DNA from: Hyphomicrobiales bacterium
GTDB taxonomy: Bacteria > Pseudomonadota > Alphaproteobacteria > Rhizobiales > Rhizobiaceae
Direction: 5' to 3'
NCBI GenBank assembly: GCA_900470195.1
Contig: UEIJ01000001.1
Span: forward strand, 1 to 64,000
Length of the DNA stretch: 64,000 bases
The position numbers were made by a program, and so were the translations under genes. The notes below the pieces were generated by a model. The model was given only the letters and a program-made list of their open reading frames with translations. It ran no database searches and was not told where the DNA came from. Shown piece after piece: positions 1 to 8,701 of this stretch (the first letter of the stretch is position 1; the number at the start of each line of letters is the position of its first letter).

Positions 1-32
1 CCCTATTCCCCTATTCCCCTGTTCCCCTGTTC
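1..32. repeat. Four tandem 8-bp units at the window edge
   Basis: The first 32 bases are four head-to-tail copies of an 8-bp unit: ccctattc twice, then ccctgttc twice. The array may continue to the left of the window. It ends just before the mntH promoter. No function can be assigned; it looks like a simple variable-number tract. Confidence 0.7.
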
Positions 33-39
33 TTCCCGG

Positions 40-84
40 TTGACACTTGACGCATGCGCCCTTATTTAATGCAAATAGTTTGCA
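40..84 (+). promoter_or_regulatory. mntH promoter with overlapping Mur/Fur-type operator
   Basis: A TTGACA -35 element at 40-45 is followed after 17 bp by TATTTA at 63-68. Immediately downstream, where transcription should start, lies the near-palindrome TGCAAATAGTTTGCA at 70-84. In alphaproteobacteria the manganese-responsive Fur homologue Mur represses mntH through sites of this TGCAAAT-type inverted repeat. The placement, covering the start point, fits repression by Mn-loaded Mur. The site is visible in the sequence; its binding by Mur is inferred. Confidence 0.7.
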
Positions 85-111
85 ACTGCATAAGCACCCA
101 AGGCATTGATT

Positions 112-1482
112 ATGGCACCCCATGGAGCAGGCCCCTCCGGCGCTGGTGAAGTAACATTTGAAGGCTGGCGGCGGGATCGCGGCGAGGCATCCATGTCGGA
201 TGTCCACCGCTCTATCAGAGTCAATCGCTCCGGTTCGAAGTTCCGCCGCGCACTTTCCTTTTTCGGACCCGGCTATCTGGTAGCCGTTGGCTATATGGAC
301 CCCGGCAACTGGGCAACCTCGCTGGCTGGCGGCTCCCGCTTCGGCTACACATTGCTATCCGTCGTCCTGCTATCCAACTTGATGGCCGTGCTCCTGCAGG
401 CGCTCTGCACCCGCCTTGCCGTCGCAACGGGGCGCGATCTGGCGCAGGCGTGCCGCGATGCCTATCCGCGTTTTCTTGCATGGCCGCTCTGGCTTCTGGC
501 CGAACTCGCAATCTGCGCCACCGATCTTGCTGAAGTCATCGGCACGGCAATCGGCCTCAACCTGCTCTTCGGCATTCCGCTCGAAATCGGTGTCATCATC
601 ACCGCCGCTGATGTGCTTCTGGTCCTCTATCTGCAGAACAAGGGCTTTCGCCGCGTCGAGGCGCTCATCATCACGCTACTGGGTGTGATCGCGCTCTGTT
701 TCCTCATTCAGATTCTGATGGCGCAGCCGCATTGGGGCGAAGTCATCAAGGGCTTTGCGCCAACGACCGAAATCATCCGCAACCCGGACATGCTCTATAT
801 TGCGCTTGGCATCATCGGCGCGACGGTCATGCCGCATAATCTCTATCTTCATTCGGGCATCATCCAGACACGCGATTACGGCCATACGACCCCTGAAAAG
901 CGCGAAGCCATCCGCTTTGCGACATGGGATTCCACGATTGCCCTTACTTTCGCACTTCTGGTCAACGCGTCGATCCTGATCCTGGCTGCGGCAAGCTTTA
1001 ACGCCACCGGCAATACTGCTGTGGAAGATCTGGACAAGGCCCATGCCCTGCTGAACCCGCTGCTTGGCTCAGCCCTCGCGCCGACGCTCTTTGCGATTGC
1101 GCTTCTGTGTTGCGGACTGAACTCGACCATTACCGCGACCATGGCCGGGCAGATCGTCATGGAAGGTTTTATCGACATTCGTCTGAAACCATGGCTGCGC
1201 CGTGCTATCACCCGCTTCGTGGCCATCGTTCCGGCCGCTGTGGTGACGATCATGTATGGTTCTCAGGGAACGACCGAGCTTCTGATTCTGTCTCAGGTCG
1301 TGTTGAGCCTTCAGCTCCCCTTTGCCGTCATTCCGCTCGTCATATTCACGGCGGAGAAAAAGAAGATGGGATCACTGGTCGCGCCGCGCTGGGTAACCTT
1401 GCTTGCCGCTATCACCGCTGCAATCATCGTCGTCCTGAACATGAAGCTCATCTATGATTTTCTGACGGGTGTACCCATCTAA
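112..1482 (+). CDS. mntH: Nramp-family manganese transporter MntH
   Basis: The 456-residue product is a proton-coupled divalent metal importer of the Nramp family, mainly for Mn(II) in this group, in the inner membrane. The Nramp metal-binding signature DPGNW follows the first membrane segment, and the conserved MPHNLYLHS motif lies in the middle; about 11 hydrophobic segments are visible. The ATG at 112 has AAGG about 9 bases upstream; a TTG at 106 and an ATG at 193 (giving a protein starting MSDVHRS) are alternatives, since the conserved part starts only after 193. The gene stands alone between a Mur-type promoter and a strong terminator, which agrees with manganese control. Confidence 0.95.
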   Translation: MAPHGAGPSGAGEVTFEGWRRDRGEASMSDVHRSIRVNRSGSKFRRALSFFGPGYLVAVGYMDPGNWATSLAGGSRFGYTLLSVVLLSNLMAVLLQALCTRLAVATGRDLAQACRDAYPRFLAWPLWLLAELAICATDLAEVIGTAIGLNLLFGIPLEIGVIITAADVLLVLYLQNKGFRRVEALIITLLGVIALCFLIQILMAQPHWGEVIKGFAPTTEIIRNPDMLYIALGIIGATVMPHNLYLHSGIIQTRDYGHTTPEKREAIRFATWDSTIALTFALLVNASILILAAASFNATGNTAVEDLDKAHALLNPLLGSALAPTLFAIALLCCGLNSTITATMAGQIVMEGFIDIRLKPWLRRAITRFVAIVPAAVVTIMYGSQGTTELLILSQVVLSLQLPFAVIPLVIFTAEKKKMGSLVAPRWVTLLAAITAAIIVVLNMKLIYDFLTGVPI

Positions 1483-1506
1483 AAGCCCCCCCCAAGTCGT
1501 TTGAGC

Positions 1507-1541
1507 GGGTGGTTCCATGTGCCGGAACCACCCATTTTTTT
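1507..1541 (+). terminator. Rho-independent terminator of mntH
   Basis: GGGTGGTTCC (1507-1516) pairs perfectly with GGAACCACCC (1524-1533) across a 7-base loop. A run of seven T follows on the plus strand. The T run touches the stop codon of the convergent SDR gene. Confidence 0.9.
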
Positions 1542-2289
1542 ACTTCACCGCGGCATTGCCGCCATCGGCATAAAGTGCTGAACCCGCAACGAAACTGGAC
1601 ATCGGGCCTGCCAGAAACAGCGCGGCCTGCGCAATCTCTTCAGGCTGGGCGATCCGCTTCAGCGCATGAAGACCAGCCGCCCATTCCTTCTGTTTCTCAT
1701 CTCCACCCATAGGCGTATCGACACCGCCCGGCAGAAGCGCATTTGCCCGGATACCGCGAGCCCCGTAATCGGCGGTTATGCCCTTGACCATCCCCATCAG
1801 GGCGGCCTTTGAGGTTCCGTAGACCGACATGCCGGGAATGCCGACGCTCGTGCCGACAAATGTGGAGGTGAAGACGATAGAACCGCCGCCCCGCTCGAGC
1901 ATCAGCGGGATTTGCGATCTCGCTCCAAGAAATGCAGAGGTCAGGTTTCCTGACAGGACCGTTTGCCAATCATCGGGCGCAATTTCAACGAGTGGCGCGA
2001 TAGGGCCGACCGTTCCGGCATTGTTGACTGCGATATCGAGGCCGCCGAATTTATCCTTCGCTGCCGCGACAAGTTCCAAATGGGTTTGCGCGCTCGAAAC
2101 GTCACCGGCGACACAATGCGCCTTCCCGCCGAACGCTGCAATTTCCTCCACAACACGTTCGAGACCGGCAGACCCGCGAGCATTCAGCACGAGCGACGCG
2201 CCTTCCCTGGCAAAGAGCAATGCCGTTGCACGTCCTATACCGGACGATGCGCCGGTGATGATTGCAACCTTGTCTTTCAAGCTGGTCAT
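1540..2289 (-). CDS. SDR-family NAD(P)-dependent oxidoreductase
   Basis: This 249-residue protein is a classical short-chain dehydrogenase/reductase. The cofactor motif TGASSGIG is at residues 13-20, NNAG at 89-92, and the catalytic Ser-Tyr-Lys set is S142, Y157 and K161. Length and motif spacing are those of the glucose-1-dehydrogenase/3-oxoacyl-ACP-reductase-like branch. The substrate cannot be read from the sequence. GGAGG precedes the ATG at a good distance. It is transcribed alone and converges on mntH, whose terminator overlaps its stop codon. Confidence 0.9.
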   Translation of the reverse strand: MTSLKDKVAIITGASSGIGRATALLFAREGASLVLNARGSAGLERVVEEIAAFGGKAHCVAGDVSSAQTHLELVAAAKDKFGGLDIAVNNAGTVGPIAPLVEIAPDDWQTVLSGNLTSAFLGARSQIPLMLERGGGSIVFTSTFVGTSVGIPGMSVYGTSKAALMGMVKGITADYGARGIRANALLPGGVDTPMGGDEKQKEWAAGLHALKRIAQPEEIAQAALFLAGPMSSFVAGSALYADGGNAAVK

Positions 2290-2404
2290 AATGAACCTCC
2301 ATGATTTCGTGCCATGATTTCGGGAGGTCCCAATTAGAGGCTCGCTCGCAACGCAACTATCCGTTTCTTGCGCTCAAATATCGAAACCGTTTCTTGAGAA
2401 AAAA

Positions 2405-2832
2405 TGTCAGCCGGTCTGTAAGCCGGGTTCTGTATGGCCGGGCTTACGCCCGACGTGGCAGCCATTCATCTGGGACGGATGTCGCCACCCGCCTCGTGCA
2501 ACCCACCCGGACGGCTGATCCGGAAACCGATTGCCAGCCCTTGCGGACCGACGCGCCGTCCCTATTCGGTTTTGCTCCCGATGGGGTTTACCGTGCCATC
2601 TGCATTGCTGCAGACGCGGTGGGCTCTTACCCCACCCTTTCACCCTTACCCCGTCATCCCTGCCGTTTCTTCATGCAACGGTACGGAAGACGGGGCGGTC
2701 TGCTTTCTGTGGCACTTTCCCTGGGGTCGCCCCCGCCGGGCGTTACCCGGCATCGTGTTTCCTTGGAGCCCGGACTTTCCTCACCTGCCGCCTTTCGGCA
2801 TATGACAGGCGCGGCTGCCCGACCGACTGACA
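2405..2832 (-). ncRNA. rnpB: RNase P RNA, bacterial class A
   Basis: Read on the minus strand this is the catalytic RNA of RNase P, which removes 5' leaders from tRNA precursors. The P1 helix forms between TGTCAG plus TCGGT at the 5' end (2822-2832) and ACCGG plus CTGACA at the 3' end (2405-2415). The conserved core GAGGAAAGTCCGGGCTCC lies near the 5' end and the GAACCCGGCTTAC element near the 3' end. A T-rich tract follows the 3' end (about 2393-2405, minus strand) and should terminate it. Ends are estimated from P1 pairing and may be off by a few bases. Confidence 0.95.
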
Positions 2833-2905
2833 GCGCGCATATAGCAACGATAGTGCCGCAGTGAAACCGGATTCCGGAAAAAATCTGAACTCAACCAAAC
2901 AGAAA

Positions 2906-2931
2906 AGCCGACAGTGTCTCCACTGTCGGCT
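2906..2931 (-). terminator. Terminator downstream of the SLT gene
   Basis: AGCCGACAGTG pairs perfectly with CACTGTCGGCT around a 4-base loop. On the minus strand it is followed by TTTCTGTTT. It ends the transcript of the lytic transglycosylase gene before rnpB. Confidence 0.85.
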
Positions 2932-2991
2932 CTCCGTTCACATCAGGCGGCCTGTACTCTACGCGGCCGCCGACGTAAATCTGCATTCAAA

Positions 2992-3645
2992 TCAGAGCGC
3001 GCGCATATAGGCCTTGACCGAGCTGCAATACTTGGCAGAGGTCGGGTTCATGCGCGTTGCGCCGTGACCGGCATTGTATTTCAGGATCGTGCCGCAGGTG
3101 CTTCCACCACCGAGCTTTTGCGCCATGGCAAGATACTTCATGCCGAACTGGATGTTCGTGGATGGCTCGTAGAGGCCCTTGGCGGAACCCGTGTAGCCGA
3201 GGCTGCGGGCGGTCGAGAGCTTGATCTGCATCAGGCCGATTTCACCGGCTTTGCCGCGCACATTCGGCTGGAAATTGCTCTCGTGACGAACAACCGCGTG
3301 GGCCAGTGCGGAAGGCACGCCATAGGTCGATGCATAACGGTTGATGATGCTGGAATAGGCGCCGCCCTTGGCGTTACGGGCGGTCGTGTCTTTCGACTGC
3401 GAACGCTTGCCAGCGGACCCCAGAGTGGACCCCTTTGTGGCCGGAGCCGCACGGCGGCTGACGACCGATGCCTTCTTTGGCGCTGTGGCTGGCTTTTCCG
3501 CCTCGGCAGACTTGTTCTGCTGGCGTGCCTTGAGGAGAGCTGCGAGGTTGGTCGGTTCAGTGGATGGGGCACTCAGTGCCGGATTCAGGCCAAACGAACT
3601 CATCGCGCCGACAAGGGCGCTAACAACAACAAATTTAATTTTCAT
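2992..3645 (-). CDS. Secreted lytic transglycosylase, SLT domain
   Basis: The 217-residue protein should cleave the MurNAc-GlcNAc bond of peptidoglycan in the periplasm. A signal peptide covers about residues 1-26 (cleavage after ALSA). A low-complexity Lys/Ala/Ser-rich linker follows to about residue 95, and then a C-terminal SLT (goose-lysozyme-like) domain. The catalytic glutamate is E122 in RHES; the downstream GLMQIK and YNAGHGA motifs are typical. It is monocistronic with its own terminator. Small SLT proteins of this type in alphaproteobacteria often serve remodelling of the wall, including at secretion systems; the particular role here is unknown. Confidence 0.9.
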   Translation of the reverse strand: MKIKFVVVSALVGAMSSFGLNPALSAPSTEPTNLAALLKARQQNKSAEAEKPATAPKKASVVSRRAAPATKGSTLGSAGKRSQSKDTTARNAKGGAYSSIINRYASTYGVPSALAHAVVRHESNFQPNVRGKAGEIGLMQIKLSTARSLGYTGSAKGLYEPSTNIQFGMKYLAMAQKLGGGSTCGTILKYNAGHGATRMNPTSAKYCSSVKAYMRAL

Positions 3646-3962
3646 AACCTACCGTCTTGGAACGTTTCTTTTGTCAGACCGCCTGTCTTGGGGGAGACGA
3701 TCCTGTTTTTTGATCCCGTTCGATATGGCCCGTCAGGCCCATGACCGCTGGGATTGCCGAATGAATTGGCGGTCAAATGCAGCTGAAGATTGGTTGCAAA
3801 AGTAAAATAGTCTTACAGGTTGCAACATTAGCGATTCATACACGAGCGCCACGAACCGCCGTCACAATCCCCCTGCAACGAGGCCGGATCGATCTATTTT
3901 TATGAAAACATTACAGAAATACGAAATACGGCCCCATAGAGGAACTGGCCGCCCGCGCCGCG
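3646..3962. other. Intergenic stretch, divergence-free spacer
   Basis: These 317 bases lie upstream of the SLT gene and downstream of the amidase gene, both on the minus strand. They must hold the SLT promoter. I see no convincing ORF, hairpin or repeat. Confidence 0.6.
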
Positions 3963-4769
3963 TCAGGCGGTAACATTCTGCAGGGAAAAAATCAGCCTGT
4001 AGAGGGTATCTATGGTAGAAACATCGGCCACGCCGTCCACATTCTGTGGCCGAAAATGGCGCTGGAAGGCCTTGATCACGGTCTCCGTGTCCTCATCGAA
4101 TACACCTGTGATGGCAATTCCGTAGCCGTAAAGTGCCAGCATGGACTGCAAGGCTTCGACAGGCTGGCCGTTTTCGCCACGCGCCAGAAACCGTCCGCCA
4201 CGGATCGGCGTCGGCTCGATATAATGGCCGATACCTGCCTCATGGAGCCGCTTCCACGGAAAGTTGTGGCCGGGATCGGTCTTGCGCGCCGGGGCGATGT
4301 CCGAATGGGCCAGAACGTTCTCCGGCTTGATCGCATGGCGCTCGCATATGTCGCGGCAGAGGCGGATGACCGCCTCGATCTGCGCGTCCTTGAAGGGCGG
4401 ATAGTCTTCCAGATTTCCTGGATTGACGATCTCGATGCCGATGGAAGCCGAGTTGATATCCGTTTCGCCCTTCCAGAAGCTCTTGCCCGCATGCCAGGCC
4501 CGCGCTTTTTCGCTGACCATCTGCACGATCTGTCCGTCTTCATGGACGAGATAATGTGCGGAAACTTCCATGTCCGGCGACTTCAGGACTTGCGCTGCCT
4601 CTTCGGCGGTCGCCAGACCCGTATAATGGAGAATGAGAAAGGCAGGCACCTTGCCGTCGCGGCGCGGACCGAAATTGGGAGACGGGTCAAGCGTTGCCCC
4701 CGCGAAATCAGGCCGGACAAGCGCCAGTTCCTCCAACAATCCGCTCTCTGTTTCGCACGCGCTGCTCAT
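3963..4769 (-). CDS. N-acetylmuramoyl-L-alanine amidase, AmiD/AmpD-like
   Basis: The 268-residue protein hydrolyses the bond between MurNAc and the stem peptide. An Amidase_2 (AmpD-type) domain spans about residues 30-180. The likely zinc ligands are H48 (LILHYTG), H155 (LAHSD) and D165 (DPGHNFPW), with the same spacing as H34/H154/D164 of E. coli AmpD. A peptidoglycan_binding_1 domain follows at about residues 195-265. No signal peptide is evident, so it could act in the cytoplasm on anhydro-muropeptides; the binding domain instead favours an AmiD-like role. Its start overlaps the stop of the upstream J-domain gene by 4 bases, so the two are translationally coupled. Confidence 0.9.
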   Translation of the reverse strand: MSSACETESGLLEELALVRPDFAGATLDPSPNFGPRRDGKVPAFLILHYTGLATAEEAAQVLKSPDMEVSAHYLVHEDGQIVQMVSEKARAWHAGKSFWKGETDINSASIGIEIVNPGNLEDYPPFKDAQIEAVIRLCRDICERHAIKPENVLAHSDIAPARKTDPGHNFPWKRLHEAGIGHYIEPTPIRGGRFLARGENGQPVEALQSMLALYGYGIAITGVFDEDTETVIKAFQRHFRPQNVDGVADVSTIDTLYRLIFSLQNVTA

Positions 4770-5476
4770 GCAGCCTCCAGATTCTTCTCGATACTTGCCC
4801 AGGCGGCGTTTATCGCCGCAAGCCGCCTGTTGGCAATGGTTATGAATTCGAGCGGCAAGCCCTCCGCCACCAGCCGGTCAGGATGATGCTCCTTGACCAG
4901 CGAGCGATAGCGCTTGCGGGCCAAATCGAAGGAAACGCCGCGCTCCAGTCCCAGAATGGCGTAGGGATCGTCAGCCCCGCGCTGGACATGCCGGACCGCA
5001 ATGCGGTCGAAGGCCACCTCATCGTAGCCGAAAATATCCGCAACGCTTGCAAGAAAGGCCATTTCCTTTTCGTGCACATAGCCATCGGCGGTGGCGATAT
5101 GGAAAAGCCCGTCGAGGATGTCTTCGAGCAGATGACAGTTGGTCTGTCCCTCGCTGCACAATCCGGCAAGCTGACGCGCATAGGTTTCATAACCCGCGAC
5201 ATCCTGCTTGGCGAGATCGTAGAGCCGCGCGACATGCGCCGTTTCTTCCTTCGGCACGGCAAATATGTCCTGAAAGGCGCGGATTTCATCCTGGGTGACA
5301 ACCCCGTCGGCCTTGGCCATCTTGGCGGAGAGGGCGATCATCGCGATGGAGAAAGCCACCCGGCGGCGCGTGTCGGCATCGCCTTCAAAAACGGTGCGCA
5401 CGGCTTCGATAACGCCAGTAATGGCATTCGACGCCACCGACGTGACGAATTCACCAATGCGGACCCAAATCGACAT
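4766..5476 (-). CDS. TerB-domain co-chaperone, DjlA-like, with C-terminal J domain
   Basis: The 236-residue protein has a TerB-like helical domain (about residues 25-150) and a C-terminal J domain holding the HPD tripeptide (in KEHHPDR) that stimulates DnaK ATPase. This is the architecture of DjlA, but the N-terminal transmembrane anchor of E. coli DjlA is not clear here. It is the first gene of a two-gene unit with the amidase, which starts on its stop codon. The pairing with a cell-wall amidase gene is common in Rhizobiales, although I know of no demonstrated link. Confidence 0.88.
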   Translation of the reverse strand: MSIWVRIGEFVTSVASNAITGVIEAVRTVFEGDADTRRRVAFSIAMIALSAKMAKADGVVTQDEIRAFQDIFAVPKEETAHVARLYDLAKQDVAGYETYARQLAGLCSEGQTNCHLLEDILDGLFHIATADGYVHEKEMAFLASVADIFGYDEVAFDRIAVRHVQRGADDPYAILGLERGVSFDLARKRYRSLVKEHHPDRLVAEGLPLEFITIANRRLAAINAAWASIEKNLEAA

Positions 5477-5576
5477 GAGACTTTTCTATAGAATTCCGGA
5501 CGGGCTGAAAACCGCCCACGCAGGCGAAAGTCGAAAAAACAAATATTTAGAAAGAATATCGAGCCGAAGGCTTACA

Positions 5577-5945
5577 TTATTGCTGGGGTTGGCGGTCGTT
5601 GAAAGAGCGCTGCGCGACAGCAGCCGCAGCTTCTCCTGCCGCCTGTGCCTGCTCATCCGTCTGACCTACGGACTGGGCGGCAGCGACCGCATTTGCGCGC
5701 GCGCGTTCAATGGCGGCGGCTTTTTCTTCCGGGGTTACGACGCCTGAACTCTCGCGAAGCGATTTGACCAGATCAGGACCTTTTTCAGTGCCCGTGCTTT
5801 CTGCCGGTTTGGCAGGTTGCGATATGGCGGCAGCGCCCTTTTCGCCACCATTGGTCGTGGCAGCGGTCTCGTCATCGCCCTTCCCGCAGGCAGCAAGCGC
5901 AACGAGAACGATCGCAGAGATAAAAAACAGAAAGTTACGGTTCAT
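5577..5945 (-). CDS. Small putative lipoprotein, function unknown
   Basis: The 122-residue reading from the ATG at 5945 begins with a lipoprotein signal peptide and lipobox ending LAAC at residue 20. The rest is Ala/Glu/Gln-rich, probably helical, with no recognisable domain. An ATG at 5957 would add four residues; neither start has a strong ribosome-binding site. The open frame extends to 6116, but the added residues precede the signal peptide and are unlikely to be translated. It lies behind another small lipoprotein gene on the same strand. Confidence 0.7.
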   Translation of the reverse strand: MNRNFLFFISAIVLVALAACGKGDDETAATTNGGEKGAAAISQPAKPAESTGTEKGPDLVKSLRESSGVVTPEEKAAAIERARANAVAAAQSVGQTDEQAQAAGEAAAAVAQRSFNDRQPQQ

Positions 5946-6127
5946 GACGAAAGCCATAACCGAACGCAGCCTGCGTTGAAACACGGAAAACACAGAATGC
6001 CCGTGTTTTCCCGCTGTGCTTGCTTTAACGTCCATATCAAACCCAAAACTGCCGGCCAAAGCCGTCATGCACGGATGGCGACCCGAAGCCGGATCGCCAT
6101 CCGCTCGCAAAAGCACTCATCACCAAC

Positions 6128-6337
6128 TTAGTTGGACGGTGCCGTCCCCGTACCCGGCGTCGATGGTGCCGGTGTCGTCGGTGCTGGGGTGGTCGGTGCT
6201 GGCGTCGTGTCATTGTTTGAAGGCGCTGCCGGCGTGGATGGTGCCGGTGCTGTGTTCGTGTCGTCCTTCTTGTCGTTGCAAGCAGCAAGACCGAGAAGTG
6301 ATACGGCGGCGACGGAAGCAATCAGAAACTTCTTCAC
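6128..6337 (-). CDS. Small Pro/Thr-repeat lipoprotein
   Basis: The 69-residue peptide starts at a GTG preceded by AAGGAG at ideal spacing. It has a lipoprotein signal with LAAC ending at residue 20. The mature part is an acidic DKKDD stretch followed by tandem Thr-Pro-Ala-Pro repeats, which suggests a flexible periplasmic tether or spacer. I do not recognise a family with a known function. The repeats could vary in copy number between strains. Confidence 0.75.
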   Translation of the reverse strand: MKKFLIASVAAVSLLGLAACNDKKDDTNTAPAPSTPAAPSNNDTTPAPTTPAPTTPAPSTPGTGTAPSN

Positions 6338-6610
6338 GTAGGCTCTCCTTCCTAAGTTAGGCTCTTGGCCTGGTTTCAGGCATCAAATGGCAAGATTGCC
6401 AAACGCCTCTCTGTTTCTCCGTGCGTGGCCGATTTGCCGGCCAACTTTGCGGTCGTTCATCGACACAGAGGTCCTGTCGACTTGAAACCCTCACACGAAA
6501 AAACGACAACAGCGCGAAAAAGTTCTCTCAAATAGTCTTACTGAACGTAATAAAGCGACAGTATTACAGAGCTGTAGCCGCTTTTCCCTCGTTATAAGCC
6601 CGCAATTTTT

Positions 6611-6639
6611 TCGTCACGTCCCTGTCATTGGACGGTGTT
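6611..6639 (+). promoter_or_regulatory. Candidate PHO box upstream of btaAB
   Basis: CTGTCAT at 6622-6628 is a perfect PhoB half-site. TCGTCAC lies exactly 11 bp upstream (6611-6617) and a weaker CGGTGTT exactly 11 bp downstream (6633-6639). This is the 7+4 spacing of the PHO box. The central unit is perfect and the flanking units match 4 of 7. Homologous btaAB genes in other alphaproteobacteria are PhoB-controlled, so the call is reasonable, but it rests on one good unit. Confidence 0.55.
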
Positions 6640-6686
6640 TAACTTCGCAAAATCGAAGTCGGGATTCGTGTTTAGGGGAACTTTTG

Positions 6687-7922
6687 ATGACTGACAGTGC
6701 AGCAGGCGGCACAATTCTCAAACGTGCTGTGACACAAAACAACGCACTCTCGCGGGCCGGCTTTTCCGAAAGGTTGTTCGCCTGGCTGTTCAAGGGACTG
6801 GTCTATCCGCAGATCTGGGAGGACCCGGAAGTCGATATGGCGGCGCTCGCCATCAAGCCGGGTCACCGCATCGTCACGATTGCATCGGGCGGCTGTAACG
6901 CGCTTTCCTATCTGACCGCCGATCCGGCCCGCATCGAAGCCGTCGACCTCAACGAAGCCCATGTCGCCTTCAACCGGCTGAAGCTGGCGGCACTGAAGCA
7001 TCTGCCCGATTATCAGGCCTTCTACCGCTTCTATGGCAAGGCCGACGACAAGACCAACCTCGCCGCCTACAAGCGCTTCATCCGCCCGCACCTCGACAGC
7101 GAGAGCCGCGCCTATTGGGAAAAGCGCAAGTGGAACGGCCGCCAGCGCATTTCCATTTTCTGGCGCGATCTCTATCGCCACGGCCTGCTCGGCGTCTTCA
7201 TCGGCATGGGGCATCGCGTGGCGCGGCTCTATGGTATCGATCCGCGCGACATCTTGAAGGCGCGCACGATGGAAGAACAGCGCAGCTTCTTCGACACGGC
7301 TCTGGCGCCGCTTTTTGAAAAACGCATGGTGCGCTGGGCAACAGCCCGCAAATCGTCCCTGTTCGGGCTTGGCATACCGCCGCAGCAATATGACGCTCTC
7401 GCCACCGCCGGGAATGGCGACATGGCGCTTGTCCTGCGAAGCCGCCTGGAAAAACTTGCCTGCGGCTTTCCGCTGACCGAAAACTATTTCGCCTGGCAGG
7501 CGTTCGGGCGCGGCTATAGCGGCGACGAGGAAACGGGGCCGCTGCCGCCTTATTTGTCCCGCGCCAATTTCGAAACGGTGCGCGCCCGCGCTGACCGCAT
7601 GACGGTCCAGAACGCTAATTATACCGACTTTCTGGCAGCAAAGCCTGCGGCTTCCGTCGATCGTTATATCCTTCTCGACGCGCAGGACTGGATGAATGAC
7701 AGCCAGCTCAACGGGGTCTGGAGCGAGATCACCCGCACCGCCGCGCCCGGGGCGCGGGTGATTTTCCGCACCGCCGCCGAACCGAGCCTGCTTCCCGGAC
7801 GCGTCGCGCCGGAAATTCTCGACCGGTGGGATTATCGCGGCGAGGAATCACGCGCCCTTCATGATCGCGACCGGTCCTCGATCTATGGCGGTTTTCATCT
7901 TTATGTCTTGAAGGGTGCCTGA
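6687..7922 (+). CDS. btaA: S-adenosylmethionine:diacylglycerol 3-amino-3-carboxypropyltransferase BtaA
   Basis: The 411-residue protein belongs to the BtaA/DUF3419 family. BtaA moves the aminocarboxypropyl group of SAM to diacylglycerol, giving diacylglyceryl-homoserine, the first step to the phosphorus-free betaine lipid DGTS. The N-terminal half holds a SAM-binding Rossmann core (IVTIASGGCNAL, then AVDLN). AGGGGAA precedes the ATG at 6687; a TTG one codon earlier is less likely. btaB starts 2 bases after, or overlaps, its stop codon, so this is a two-gene operon. A PHO-box-like site lies about 50 bases upstream. Confidence 0.9.
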   Translation: MTDSAAGGTILKRAVTQNNALSRAGFSERLFAWLFKGLVYPQIWEDPEVDMAALAIKPGHRIVTIASGGCNALSYLTADPARIEAVDLNEAHVAFNRLKLAALKHLPDYQAFYRFYGKADDKTNLAAYKRFIRPHLDSESRAYWEKRKWNGRQRISIFWRDLYRHGLLGVFIGMGHRVARLYGIDPRDILKARTMEEQRSFFDTALAPLFEKRMVRWATARKSSLFGLGIPPQQYDALATAGNGDMALVLRSRLEKLACGFPLTENYFAWQAFGRGYSGDEETGPLPPYLSRANFETVRARADRMTVQNANYTDFLAAKPAASVDRYILLDAQDWMNDSQLNGVWSEITRTAAPGARVIFRTAAEPSLLPGRVAPEILDRWDYRGEESRALHDRDRSSIYGGFHLYVLKGA

Positions 7923-7923
7923 C

Positions 7924-8616
7924 ATGTTGCGCAGCCCATGGAGCGTTCAGGGTATCGACCACGCGGGCCTCATGGACCGGGTGTATCGCCGCCAGCGGCA
8001 CTTCTACGATGCAACCCGCAAATACTATCTTCTGGGTCGCGACCCCATGATTGCAGGGCTGAACGTTCCCCGGAACGGCACAGTTCTGGAGATCGGCTGC
8101 GGCACAGGCCGCAATCTGGTGAAAACCGCCGAACACTATCCCGACGCCCAGCTCTTCGGCATCGATATTTCCGCGGAAATGCTGGATACGGCCCGCCGGG
8201 CGGCTGAACGCGCAGGTATTGAAGGCCGTGTCCGCCTTGACCGTGCCGATGCAGCGCAATTCGATCCGGAGCGACTGTTTGGGCAGAAGGGCTTCGACCG
8301 GATTTTCATTTCCTATGCAGTGTCGATGATCCCACAATGGCAGTCGGTCATTCGGGAAAGCATCCGGCACCTCAGTCCGGGCGGCGAATTGCATATCGTC
8401 GATTTCGGCGATCAGGCACGTCTGCCCCGCTGGTTTGGAAAAGCGCTTTTCCAATGGCTGGAATGGTTTCATGTCACACCGCGCAGCGACCTGTTTGCAG
8501 TTTGCGAACAACTCGCGCAGGAAAACAGTGCCGCCGTTGAAAAGCGCATTCTGTATCGCGGTTTTGCCTGGATAGCGGTCATTCGTTCAGCCGCGCCGTG
8601 CACCCCCACAGATTAG
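7924..8616 (+). CDS. btaB: Diacylglyceryl-homoserine N-methyltransferase BtaB
   Basis: The 230-residue class I SAM methyltransferase has motif I LEIGCGTGRN near residue 58 and FGIDIS for motif II. BtaB adds three methyl groups to diacylglyceryl-homoserine to yield the betaine lipid DGTS at the membrane. The assignment rests on the family fold and on being directly downstream of btaA. The ATG at 7924 begins one base after the btaA stop codon; a GTG at 7915 would overlap btaA. Taken alone the sequence would only say methyltransferase. Confidence 0.87.
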   Translation: MLRSPWSVQGIDHAGLMDRVYRRQRHFYDATRKYYLLGRDPMIAGLNVPRNGTVLEIGCGTGRNLVKTAEHYPDAQLFGIDISAEMLDTARRAAERAGIEGRVRLDRADAAQFDPERLFGQKGFDRIFISYAVSMIPQWQSVIRESIRHLSPGGELHIVDFGDQARLPRWFGKALFQWLEWFHVTPRSDLFAVCEQLAQENSAAVEKRILYRGFAWIAVIRSAAPCTPTD

Positions 8617-8701
8617 CAGCAAACTTGCCCGTCAGACGGGTGACGTTCGCCTCCGGATCGCGTAACCGTTAGAAGACTGATTCGCGACACGGAACCACTA
8701 T

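Noticed and set aside
2301..2864. Open frames across the 2.4-2.8 kb region
   Set aside because: They overlap rnpB, whose structure explains the conservation and composition.
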